A stretch of DNA of 64,000 nt from Phytoseiulus persimilis. Its lineage: Eukaryota > Arthropoda > Arachnida > Mesostigmata > Phytoseiidae. Under the pieces are notes generated by a model. It was not told where the DNA came from. It saw nothing but the letters and a program-made list of their open reading frames with translations, and searched no databases. The stretch lies in the NCBI GenBank assembly GCA_037576195.1, contig CM075101.1:49352001-49416000 (forward strand). Reading direction: 5' to 3'. This document shows, piece by piece, positions 37,701-48,197 of this stretch. The number at the start of each line of letters is the position of its first letter. Position 1 is the stretch's first letter. Both the position numbers and the translations under genes were made by a program.

Positions 37701-38913
37701 TAAGCCAGACGATGAAGAATACGTCGAGCCCCAAGAGCAGCCTCGTGAGTTAGCGGCAGTCCATCAGGCGATGGCGAACGCCCAGGTTATCCCTCCGCAT
37801 CAGCCTTACGTGAGAACGTCGTATTTCCCGTTGAGGATCGCCGCACTGCTCGTCTGCGTGTGCATCACATTGAGCCTCGTCAGCCTGATCGTACTCACGG
37901 TTCCCGTGTCCATCGGGAAGTGGGTTCTGAAAATGGCTATATCAAAGGTCAAACTTCACGAGTTCTACACTGTGGGCATCGGACTCTACGTGTGCTGGGT
38001 CTGCATCCGAGGAATTTCTCTCGCTAGGAGTTGGCTTCCGAAGGGCTGGAACATAATCTACCAGTCGCTCTACAATTCCTCCGTCATCGGACTCAAGGCT
38101 CTTGTCGTATGCACCATGCTAATCGGAGTCGTTCCGTTGCTCATTGGTGAGGAGAAACTCCGTGGAGTCTATGCGGCTCGGGGTTGCCCTTGATATCCAA
38201 AACAGCGGCCACATACATGGAGAGCCAGCTTCGGAATTCATATATACGTTCAACTCGTTTGTGATTGCAGGTATCCATTTTGATTTGATTGTCATGATTC
38301 CTCTTCGTGTGCCCGTGGATGCAACTCCCGTCATTTCTCTACCACATTGTTGGGTCTTAGGGGTATTCCATACGAAGCTCATCGGCGCTCTAACCTTGAT
38401 GGGACCCAACTGGTGGCTCAAGAATTCCCTCGAACAGGTACACGAATCAGTAGGGCTCTTCAGTCCCGCGGTCCGATGTCGGACCCTCGATATTGCCCAG
38501 CATCCAGACGGAGGGTTTGGCTGAGATTCTCAGAATATTCCCTCACGTTCCAGGTTTACCAGGAAGGCTTGAGGAATATGAGCCTGGTTCGGATTTTCCG
38601 CGACATCGTCTTTCCTTGCGTAGCCGTTTTAGGTCTTTCGTTATGCGTACCGTATATCTTCGTACATTCTGTGCTGGCGCGGTTTGTTTCACCTGAAACG
38701 GTCCATTTGGCTCACCGGAGAATCTATCCGTCGCTACTGATCGTGAGCTTCTTCAGCTTCTACGCCGTATTCCAGTGGAGGCAATTCCGAAGACTCTACG
38801 AGCATATTCGCAATGACAAGTATCTCGTCGGAAGGCGTCTAGTGAATTACGAGAGACAGCAGAGAGAGCAACAACGGCATCAAGAACAGCAACAAATGCA
38901 AACGGCCCAATAG
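34728..38913 (+). CDS. MARCHF6: E3 ubiquitin ligase MARCH6/TEB4 (Doa10 homologue)
   Basis: This multi-spanning ligase of the ER and nuclear envelope works in ER-associated degradation, including of sterol-synthesis enzymes. Exons: 34728-34740, 35194-35468, 35561-35944, 36090-36278, 36365-36603, 36799-37180, 37291-37547, 37635-38146, 38270-38437 and 38554-38913, about 925 residues (human 910). A 13-nt first exon encodes MSIE and runs into DICRVC, matching the human MDTAEEDICRVC start. The RING-CH C4HC3 pattern is complete (CRVC, YPCICTGSIKFIHQDC, CELC). Conserved membrane segments follow: WLREQIIHGGAPEWLE, LLGLDGSLVFLEHMFWVLSL, VVRPGVLWFHQNINDPDF, LELMILQLVLPALLEQGHT-like, LTLMGPNWWLK, and the C-terminal YEHIRNDKYLVGRRLVNYER. 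The join of 38146 to 38270 is out of phase by one base, at a run of five T. The donors after 34740 (GTCTGG) and in the 36090 exon are weak or ambiguous. Confidence 0.93.
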
Positions 38914-39752
38914 TGGGTGGAAGGCGATTGGCGAGAGCGTCCTACACACAAACGGATATGGCTCGCCGTGTGATATGAGAAGATGGGTCGTTAGCACGAG
39001 GGGTTGTCCAATTGATTGGTGGATTGAATTTTTATACTTCCGAGTCCGTCTTACTAGCGAGCGATTTGCCGATCCTCGTACCGACCCGTCTGTCCGTCTG
39101 TCTGCCTCTCTGACTGAAGTTCTTCGTTTACAGCCGCCCAAGCCGCTTTCGATCGCTCTGAAAAATCAACAGTTTTTTTCTGTTGCCCGATTCCTGTCGG
39201 AAGCCTCCCTTAGTGCAAATAATTCGAGTCATTCAGTTTAGTCGGCAGCATTGGACCGTGGTCTGCGCGACGTCCTCCTGGGAATCGCTTGAAGTTCCTG
39301 GGAAAGTACTACGGTCGACGATCCGTTTCCTAACCCTGTTCGAGACCCCCCTTCCCTATCCCCCTGGATACCCCATCCCTTCATGTACGCATCTCCCCGC
39401 TGCGCATTTTCCTCTTTCCCTCTCCGGCATAACATCCCCATCATCCCGCCTCAAAGATGTTGGAGTGTCATTGCGATCCCTCGATGTTGCTGATGCCAAT
39501 TGAAGCCTTCTAGTCTTACAGAAGACATTGTTTCAAAACGTAGGCCATATAACTGGCGCCGTTTTTGCGAACCGAAAATGGTTACGCAGAGGAGAATCAA
39601 GTGTGAGAAACGGAAACTTCTTCGGCGAGGAATTCATATTGGCGGGTTTGTTCTTTTCCACAGATATATGTACATACATAGTGAATGATGTTTCCTTCCA
39701 GCGATTTCCTCACTTCGTGAGTGAATTGAGTTTGTCTGGATAAATGAATAAA
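38914..39752 (+). other. 3' UTR region of MARCH6
   Basis: No coding exon was seen. An AATAAA at 39747-39752 is the candidate transcript end, about 830 bp past the stop; the LST8 gene converges from the other side. Confidence 0.45.
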
Positions 39753-39932
39753 TGAGCCCGTCGTCACATGGTAAAGTGGATCAGATGGTGTCCTGGATGC
39801 GGCCCCTCTCGCATTGTAGAAACTCAGTCATTTCCGGAAGTGCGGTTATCCAGTTTCTTGTCCAAATCACCACGTGGCCCTCGCCCCACTCATGGCCAAA
39901 CAGTGGGTGAAGTCGACGAAATAAGGCATGCC

Positions 39933-39938
39933 TTTATT
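39933..39938 (-). terminator. polyadenylation signal AATAAA, LST8
   Basis: TTTATT on the + strand, 70 bp after the LST8 stop on the minus strand. Confidence 0.6.
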
Positions 39939-40007
39939 CGGGCTGACCCGACAAATATTCCTCAACATTCGGAATAATGTCCAGAACTACAACAGCTCTC
40001 TCCCTGC

Positions 40008-41559
40008 TCATTCAACTTGCTTGTCCATAAATGCTAGAGCAATCACTGCCTTCGTGTGCCCGGTGTACTCCCTCACGACTTCGCCAGATTTCAAATTCCA
40101 CAGACGAACCATGTTGTCGGAGGAGGCCGTGAAGAGGTTCTCCGAGTCCATTGTGAATGCTAGATCCCAGACCCAACGCTGTACGTTTTCACGTTTCAAG
40201 ATCTGGAATGGAAAAACACCACGTTCATGACCACCCCCGGAAGCTCCGAGTCGTATCGCCCCGCCCGAAACCCATGAGGAACACGGATGCGCTGCACGGT
40301 TACAAACCATCTTTGGTTCCATTTGGGTTTCCTTGAATTCCATCTCGTCGACATTGACGCTGCACTGTTCGTCGAGCCGCCGCTCGAGTTCGAGGACATC
40401 CCAAACCTGGTGCGATAAGGAAAAGTTGGTTGAAGAGAACAGGAAGAATCCCAGAACACGTTTTTCACCCGAAAACGTGGCCTAGAGCCACAGGTCTCTT
40501 CAAGTAACCACGGTGTCTCACCCTGGCAGTAGTGTCAGCTGAAGTAGTCACGATACTCAAGCCGTCGGGGCTGAATTTGCACTTGAGTCCATATTTGGAA
40601 TGAGCTGCTATCTTCAATGAGGTTCGGAACTCGTTGAAAAACGGGGACTTTTCAGGTGCCGGCTCATCCAATCGCATGAAGTATAAATATCCCTGCAACG
40701 GAGACAGCATGAGTTTTTCGGAGGCTCAATCAAACCTCGTTTGATCATTAGGGAGTGGAAAATGTGCGACTAATCTTGTTACCTTGTTGTCGACTGCGCA
40801 CGCGTATCTCGCTTGCGAATCGATATCGACGCATTGTATAGAGCTCTCCTTATTCAAAACTATGGTGTCATTATAATTATTCCTAAGGTCCCACATGTAT
40901 ATGGAGCCCTGCTGATCGCTGACAAAGAGACAGGTTTGATTCGGGTGTAGGACTCCAGAGTTCAGCGGGGCCTTCGCCTCGAACATCCGGTGACACTGAC
41001 TACCTCCTGAGATGTAATCGATGGGGTTAGTTGGGCGATCGCAAGAGAGAACACGATTTCGACTTCGATCTTTCGGACACTCACTCACCTCTCGAATCTC
41101 TTGGGTCCCATATCCGCGCGGAGCCATCTTCACCCGTTGTGAACATGAAAGAAAAGTCTTCATGGCTACCTAGAGATGTGACGTTCTTCAGGATTCCGTC
41201 GTATGTTACGGTAGGATTGTTGTTTTTCGAGACGATGTCGTACAGCCTGACACATTGGTAGCCTCCAGCAACGAAGTAGGACCTGCAACTCCGCCATTAT
41301 TAGATCCGTTTCTCCAACCTGGCACCTGCCACACGCAGTCCTGAGTCGCCGGTGGTTTTGATCCGCACACTCACCTATCGGGTGTAATGTGGAGACAGTT
41401 CACCTGGGTTTCTGTGTGTGAAAGAGATCGCTGGTGGCAAGTGCCGGAATAAGCACTCCACACTTTGATAACGTTGTCATATCCGCCGGAACAGAGAAGC
41501 ACTCCTTCGTCCAAGACCTCTGAGGCCCGAGGACCTGATCTCACCGAATCCGCGTGCAT
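40008..41559 (-). CDS. Lst8: LST8, WD40 subunit of TOR complexes
   Basis: LST8 is a seven-bladed WD40 propeller that binds and stabilises the TOR kinase domain in TORC1 and TORC2. Minus-strand exons: 41559-41375, 41282-41089, 41006-40783, 40692-40522, 40406-40308 and 40202-40008; phases agree, giving 355 residues (human 326). Blade motifs match mLST8 in order: LLCSGGYDNVIKVWSAYSGT, VNCLHITPDR, VAGGYQCVRLYD, GEDGSARIWDPRDSR, LNSGVLHPNQTCLFVSDQQG, GLKCKFSPDGLSIVTTSADT, LFTASSDNMVRLWNLKSGEV, EYTGHTKAVIALAF. The chosen start, Met at 41559, gives a short leader (MHADSVRSGPRASEVLDEG); an in-frame Met further up (41664) exists but its extension has no counterpart in the family. Confidence 0.93.
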
Positions 41560-42360
41560 TGACACAGAAACTCGACGAGCGCCCGAGGAGAGCGGCGACA
41601 AGGAAATAACGTCAGGAATGTGCGGGCGTTGACAATGGTCCGCAATGGGTGCGTTCGAAACCACGGTTCTTCGAACCTGTGAAGCTCGTCACGGACTCGT
41701 CGTTGGCATGACGGAATCACGCAAGGCCCAATCTGTCAACTTTCCTCGGATCAAACACACCATAACAGTTCTCCCACTGGCATACTCTCAGGTGCCGAAA
41801 GCGTGAGTCGACTTCCGTCGCTTAGCCACAGTGGTAGTGGATGTACAGATATTCGCCCCCGGGAAAAAGGTGAACGGAGCTCTTCGGAGTGCTCTCTTGC
41901 AACGATCCTCTGTATTCTCTGTTGAAAGCTCGCCAGGAGCTCAAGACCTCCTCGTTCAGTGGAGGCAATAGAAACTGAGTATGCGATAACTTCTGCCTCG
42001 GCGCTCGCGCTAATGTTTGTAAGCACGCGCAGCTGAGAGCAGACGACGCTTTGTTTCAAGCGGGAACCCGAACTACGGCGATCCGCCTCCAGGAAGTCAG
42101 TGAGTTGGAAACTCTGCTCGGGGAGGAACGCGCGTGCCATCAAGGGTATGTGAAGGCTACTCATGGCTCTGCAGTTACGGGATCAAACAAAGTTCCCAGT
42201 CGGTACTTCTCGCAGTCAACCCCGAGAATGAATTGTTTCGCCGTCACGAAAAAATAGTTTGATTGGAGTTCGCTGATCTCTAATTGCGCTTCGGTTAACC
42301 GCGGGAACGTCGAGTTTCCCGATCATGCGTGTTTTGAGCGGTGCTCACTAACGGCGGCAT
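41560..42360. other. upstream of LST8; no recognised feature
   Basis: Promoter side of the minus-strand LST8 gene. Open frames here lack support from homology or splicing. Confidence 0.35.
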
Positions 42361-42394
42361 GGTGGAGCGGTCAGCGAGTCTCAGTGATGGTTAT

Positions 42395-42790
42395 GGTTTG
42401 GTTTCGTCGACCTGGACCCGAATCGGATTGTAGTCCGGATCCCGGTTTGGATTCGACTCCAGATTCGGATGTCTCTCCGGATTCGGCTGTGAGTTCGGAT
42501 CCGAACCCGGCGCAGATCCGAAATCGGACCTGGATGCGAAGTCGGGGTTCCAACTGTGGCCCAGAATCCATGTGAGAGCGGTGTTCGATCGGTTCTGGCT
42601 TAAATGGGTTTGCAGGTTTGGCTCGAGTCCGCTCGTCGAATTCAAACCTGAATCTACGATTTCGATTCGAATCATGAGTCGAAACCGGACTCGATAGCCA
42701 CTCAACGGGATTCGGATCTTGATCCGAATTCAACGGGTAGATTTGGGTCCGGATCCGGTCTCGTAGGTCCATTTAGGTCCAGATTCATGG
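42395..42790. repeat. cryptically simple region built from GGATTCGGATCC-like words
   Basis: Variants of CCGGATTCGGAT, TTCGATTCGAAT and GATCCGAATC recur dozens of times without fixed spacing. Because these words are near-palindromic, frames stay open on both strands and yield Ser/Pro/Asp-rich nonsense. It looks like a degraded simple-sequence array, not a gene. Confidence 0.6.
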
Positions 42791-43093
42791 AGAAGTCCAT
42801 GAATCCGGAAGGTCGAGTCCGAATCCTGTCTATCTCTGGCAGATCTGCCGTGCAGTGGGTTCGATTTCCAGCGTTAGCTCCAAGAGAATCAGAAGCTCAG
42901 GAGAGCGTGTGTTCACCGGTTTGCATGTCTTCCTCCACATCCATCGAACAAGGCCAAGGGTATCCACCTCCCTTGAATCTCTGACCGGCTTCTCGCTGAG
43001 CTCGCTCGCCCCTGGTGGAAGGGGGTTAGCCTACAACTCCGGTACGAAGTCCAGGAGGCAGCGGTAACGTTTCCTCTTTCGTTGTTTCAGACC

Positions 43094-44563
43094 ATGGACG
43101 AGCTCCTCCGAGTCGAAAGATGCCTGCATACGCTCCAAGTAGCACCTTCAGAAATCGTGGAACCTCTGACTTATCAAGAGCTCCTGAAAAAACTCCGCGA
43201 ACTCAAAGGAGACGTGAACGACCAGGTCAACCGGGTTAAAGCCTTCAATTTCAAAGCTAGACAGCTGAAAGAATCCATGCGTAAGGAGATCCCGGTCATC
43301 CTCAAACTCTGTCACGACAATCCCCTGCGCCATTCCGCTAGCGTGACGAAGGAGACCGACGACAGCGTTAGCCTCGGCACACCTTTGATGGCGACTCCCC
43401 AAATCTCTCTGAAGAAGGCTCCCACGAGCCGCGGGGTCCGATTCACAACTCCAAGGCGAGCCACACCCGTCTCGATGAGCAAACTACTCCTTCGAGAGAA
43501 ATTCTCCGCCCGATGTAGTCCTGTCGTTTTCTCCAAAGCACAATCTCAGCGAACACCGGTGAAAAAAACTCTGGCGTTTCCAGAATGCACGCCTCAGTTG
43601 CCCTGCAGGAAACTTCCAACTGAAAAGCCACCTGCATTGCAAGAGCCACAGGTGCGAACTCCAAAGACGAGGACGGAAGATTCCGAGAGCACGGCGAACC
43701 CCTCAGAACCCAACGGATCGCATGTCACAGTTCCCGACAAGACGCCCGAGATGAAGGAAAGGGTGTCGTTTTTCATGAATCCGAACGTTGGAAACATTCA
43801 CAAACGTTACGTCGCCATTCAGGATCAGGATGCGGACGAGTCTACGTGCCTTCTGAGCACCAGGTGTGCTTCAAAGCCGAGCCGCACTCCCGAACTACCC
43901 CTATCTTTACAGAAAAACTCCCGAGACGCAGCGCGTTATCGGAAGGGCCTTTCGACTCCTCCACTGCCCCCTTCCAGTACGACGAAACTGCGTTTCCCGC
44001 AGCACACTCCCGAAATGAAAACGAATGCCGACAAGGGGCGAGAAACGGATCGAACACCGTCGCCCCCCAAGAGCACAGCGAGGAAAACTCGAGTGTGCTT
44101 GGAGTCGCGAATCGAGAATTTGTCCATCAAGCCACAGACTCTCGGATCGGAGTCAGAGTGGGGCCCGCGTTGTGGGCTTTCTCAACCCCTAGAAGGACGC
44201 GCTCCCACCTTACCTCTCACCAAGAGGGACATGTTCGTCAATCAAACAGGTACTCCCGCGCCTCCCAGAAATCTTCTCAATGCGCTCAAGGTGAAAAAAG
44301 ACGACAGTGATCCGACCTCTGCCGTCAGAGCGGATACGCTAGAGAAGTTCGCCCTCAAAGACAACATGAATCGGTCGAGGGAGAAACGATTGCCGGCTTC
44401 TTCCGACGGCACGCCCGGGATGTCAATGGCGCACAAGAAGAAAGCAACACCGAAATTGAGAATTCCCATGGGACGCTCTTCGACGATGCCCTTGAACACG
44501 GAGAACACGACTCGGCCGTTGCGACCGTCCAAGATTCTTCGGAATAAGACGGTCGCCTTGTGA
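43094..44563 (+). CDS. Thr-Pro-rich protein with N-terminal coiled coil (possibly SKA3-like)
   Basis: One exon of 489 residues. The start is the first ATG, in an ACCATGG context, three bases after a splice acceptor (GTTTCAG), so a 5' untranslated exon is expected. Residues about 10-85 form a coiled coil (LTYQELLKKLRELKGDVNDQ, NFKARQLKESMRKEIPVILK). The remainder is basic, disordered and packed with TP sites (FTTPRRATP, DKTPEMKERVSF, QHTPEMKT, GTPAPPRN, GTPGMS), the pattern of a mitotic CDK substrate. The layout resembles kinetochore protein SKA3 (short helical start, long TP-rich tail), but the resemblance is weak and other microtubule or centrosome proteins would fit. A repeated TPEMK motif near residues 220 and 310 may be a docking element. 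Confidence 0.8.
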   Translation: MDELLRVERCLHTLQVAPSEIVEPLTYQELLKKLRELKGDVNDQVNRVKAFNFKARQLKESMRKEIPVILKLCHDNPLRHSASVTKETDDSVSLGTPLMATPQISLKKAPTSRGVRFTTPRRATPVSMSKLLLREKFSARCSPVVFSKAQSQRTPVKKTLAFPECTPQLPCRKLPTEKPPALQEPQVRTPKTRTEDSESTANPSEPNGSHVTVPDKTPEMKERVSFFMNPNVGNIHKRYVAIQDQDADESTCLLSTRCASKPSRTPELPLSLQKNSRDAARYRKGLSTPPLPPSSTTKLRFPQHTPEMKTNADKGRETDRTPSPPKSTARKTRVCLESRIENLSIKPQTLGSESEWGPRCGLSQPLEGRAPTLPLTKRDMFVNQTGTPAPPRNLLNALKVKKDDSDPTSAVRADTLEKFALKDNMNRSREKRLPASSDGTPGMSMAHKKKATPKLRIPMGRSSTMPLNTENTTRPLRPSKILRNKTVAL

Positions 44564-46706
44564 ATCTCCGAAACTTCGAGCACAGCTGTACATAGATATG
44601 TATCATAGCCTTCTCAGTTCAACCAGCTCCGAATAGTTTGTCGGAATCTGTAGGGCGGCTTTCAACGTCGGCGATGGAAAAAAGAATCCTTGACGCTCGT
44701 GATCAGAAGCCCTTGTTCTCTATGAGTTCTCCCCGAAGGGGGAAGAGGGAAAGGGAGGTCGGACCATGAAATCTGAATCTGAGAGCATCTCGGTATGTCG
44801 CTTTGCTAGTGACATTGATCTCAAAAGCGGAGGTCGCAGCAAAAAATTTCGGGAACCATTGAAAGGTGGGGCATTCACTTCGGAGTGAAAGATTCAGATC
44901 TCTGTCGGAAGGGGATAAGATCGAATGCGATGTCTCGGAACCCGAGTTCGAACACAGCATTGCGGAATGACAGCCCCTTGGTCTCCGATCCGTGGGTGGC
45001 AGGGGCCTTTATTGATTCCAGTGAAAAATGGGGGTCATGAGAACTGGTACCTAAACACAGATGTGCCGTTATGGATCGCAACCCGATTTCAGTTTGGTGA
45101 AAGTATACAGGAAAGGTTTTCAGGCTTTTCATATGTACCACGCTGTGCGGGATATCTAGGCCTACGATATTTCAAAAGAATCCTCAAATCGGTGATTTTC
45201 TTGGGATGAGACGTTTCGTGTTCGTTTTGCTCTCACGGATATGGGAAAGATCAGCTGCGATCTCACGCCCCCAGGTTTGCACCCCCTGACTGCGACGTCC
45301 ATCAGCTTTGCGCCCGGTGCACGTGCCTCCTTCATCGCCCCCCCCCCCCCCTCTGCCGTCCTTTGGAACGGTCGAGGAAACACCAGGGTTTCGTAAGTGT
45401 GCGGCTCCGCCATCAAAAATGGGAAGAGGAATAGCATCTCCTTTCTCTGGGGTCCCGTCGTCACTCTGTCAACTTCGAGTCCTAGTCGCTACAGGGAGTT
45501 ATAACTCCCACAGGCGAGACGATGGAAACATGTACGGACCGAGGTATGGGAAGTCTTCGTAGCAGATGACATTGCCTGCGGAATGCTGCGGAAATGTTCG
45601 GAAGGCTTTGTGAGGGAGGGAGGAGGAAATCCTTAACGGATCTTGAAATTCGATTTGTACGATGAGGGGGCACACGCCGACAACATCGAATAACCCGAGT
45701 CGCTTTTGCTTTCGCACTCAGTATAGTATTCGCTCCATGTATCCGCTGGAAACATCGATATTCATCAGCAGGAGCACGTATATTTTAGGGGGTCAAAGTT
45801 AATCGTCAGCTTCAGGGCTGGCTCAATGAGAGAACTCGGGTTGGAAAGGCCGAACCGATCGGGGCCCATCTAACGTTATACTCACATTTCTTCATGGGTA
45901 ATGAATCGGTCTTGAGCGGTTCGTGCGCGCGCGAGCAGTTCATCCAGACTTAGACCCGTTGCTGTGAAGGGTATCGTCACTGACGCTGATCCTTCACACG
46001 AGTATCCGTTTGAACTTGTCTTGAAGGGCCCTCCCAAGTTGCTTTGAAGCCTGCGACCCGAGGGTCAGATCGCGGAGGAGCCTCACCCACAACAGACGAA
46101 ATGGAAGAAAACCCCTGGAAACGGCGGCCAACGAGATGGGAACACGCCCGTGCCGAAAGATGGACCGATCAATGTATTCCCGACATAAAACAGTGTTGCG
46201 TGAGCCCACACGGCGGCTGTACCTACCAAACCACCCAGGTACTCACCAGACGCGATTTCTGAGCATACCTTGTTGAGATACAAATCGTTTCATCACCAAT
46301 GTGTAAACTGTGTCGCATAGGGGCAGAAGATACGGTCTGGCTGACCACAGTCCATCCCAGGCCTTGTTGGAAAATTGTCGAACAGTGCTTCAAACTTAAG
46401 CCCCATCACCACGAAAATCGGGTGCATCATGGACATGAAGGCGTTTCTAATCAAAGGGAGAGAGGACAGAATCAGCCGAATCCAGCAACCGACCACAGAA
46501 CCTGATCGAGCGCTTAAGACTAACCGGCACGGCAATGAGGACCGGCCTCCAACGAGAAAAGCACCGACACCGGCCTAGAATGTGGATTTGGTAAACCGGC
46601 CTACTGGAAGGACATAACGGACTTGAGATTGATCGCGAGATTCTGCTCGTGGAGCCCGCACGGCGGGGTCAAGGCTAGAACCTAGGAGGTTCAATGTGAC
46701 AGGATA
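44564..46706. other. 2.1-kb intergenic region; C14 run
   Basis: No gene was recognised. A run of 14 C lies at 45338-45351. A short shared word, GAGCCCRCACGGCGG, occurs at about 46203 and 46650; I could not assign it to an element. Confidence 0.4.
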
Positions 46707-46760
46707 CAGGGTGGTCATCGTAGGTCGGGAAGCTTTTCACTCTCTCTTCTTTTGCTCATG

Positions 46761-47701
46761 ACTCGGTGAAAAATCATCCGATCCTGGATTTATTTGGCGT
46801 TCGTTAGCTTGAAGGATGACGCATCCTTTTCTTCCCGACTCTCGTGAATCGGCGAGAAATTGAATATCGTGAATCGACTCAAAGATTGCCTTTTTTTATT
46901 ATCAACTCCTGTCGAAAAACTGATCGACAAACTTCTGGAGTCGACCGATCGAATTCGGTCGCCCGACAACTCCAGATTTCTCGCTCAGGATCTGTGAGAA
47001 GGTCGAACGATCGTCTCAACCTTGACGTCAAGAGCTGACCTCTTGAAGGAACGCGTCCCCGATGCATTCGCCCTTTATCTCCTCCGGGAAGCTGAATTCG
47101 GAAGATTTCCCGATGGCAGAAAGTTTTCAGATTGGTCCAAACTCCCCAGCTTGAGAGTTGCTGGGTCGATCCGGTCACATTCTCTCTCTTCCAAAAATCG
47201 AGCTCCTCCAGTTTTTCTGTCCTGGGAAGGAAAACTGACTGTGCTCGCTTTTCGGGCTGGGGAAAAAAACGATTGTATCGAGCCGTAAACTTTCTTCTCG
47301 GGTAGTTTGGACCATTCTCAGAACTTTTCGTCATAGAAAAATTTCTCGAATTCGGCTTCCCTGAGGAGTTACGGGCCGAAATGCAAAGAGGACGCGATCT
47401 CGTCAGGAGGTCGATCTTAACGCCAAGGTTGAAACGATCGTTCGTCTTCCTCACAGATTCCGAGCTAGAAATCTAGAGTTGCCGGGCGTTTGAGCAGCCT
47501 CCTATCCTGCGTCGACTTCGGTACTTCCGAATTTGATACGTCGACTTCAGATGTTTCTCGATCAGTTTTTTGAGGAAACTTGGAACTGAAGCTTAGCAAT
47601 CTTCGAGTCGATTTACTGAATTAAATTTTTCACCGATTCAAGAGAAAATGATGCGTCATCGTTCCAGCTCTCGAACGCCGAAAAAATTCCAGGATCGGAT
47701 G
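46761..47701. mobile_element. palindromic (foldback/MITE-like) element nested in the transposon's left arm
   Basis: The two halves are inverted copies around about 47215. For example ATCATCCGATCCTGG near 46771 pairs with CCAGGATCGGATGA near 47690, and GAACGATCGTCTCAACCTTG near 47005 pairs with CAAGGTTGAAACGATCGTTC near 47423. Compared with the right arm of the host transposon, the palindrome is an insertion. It encodes nothing recognisable. Transcripts would form a hairpin of over 400 bp. Confidence 0.75.
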
Positions 47702-48197
47702 ACACTGCCCGATAAAAAAAAAAAAAGTCGCGTAACAAAGAAGCTGAAACCTAGGTTGGGGTAAGTCGAGGTCGTAGATTCCGAATTTCCAAACCGTTTC
47801 CTCGGATTCGCCCTAGTTTTCCTGTTATTCCAATTTTTCGGATTTGCGTGTTTTTTTTTTCTGTTGGATTTTTTATCTCTGCCCACGAGTGAGCCAGACT
47901 CATGAAAATTTGGGAGCATGTAGAAATATAATCGAACTACCCGTTGTAGAAAATTTCGTGCGATTCGGAGCCACGGTCTCTGAGCTAGGAGAGATCGAAC
48001 GTCAATTTTCGTCGGAGAACACCGAAAAGTTTCCTCTTCTTCAGCCAATGACTAAAAAAGTATCGTTCCCACAACCAACTTCCGTTGAGCTCTCTGATGG
48101 CAATTTTATCCACAAACATTTTGAGACAGGGTTGAGCGTGATCGGATGATCCATCCAGTTTTTATTCGCAAAAAAATGGACACAAGGAAATCTCCTT

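Noticed and set aside
42371..42772. Ser/Pro-rich ORF of 133 residues in the GGATTCG word region
   Set aside because: Composition follows the simple-sequence words, and both strands are equally open.
46879..47454. 191-residue minus-strand ORF in the palindrome
   Set aside because: Its two ends encode the same palindromic arms; no homology. It is a by-product of the inverted repeat.
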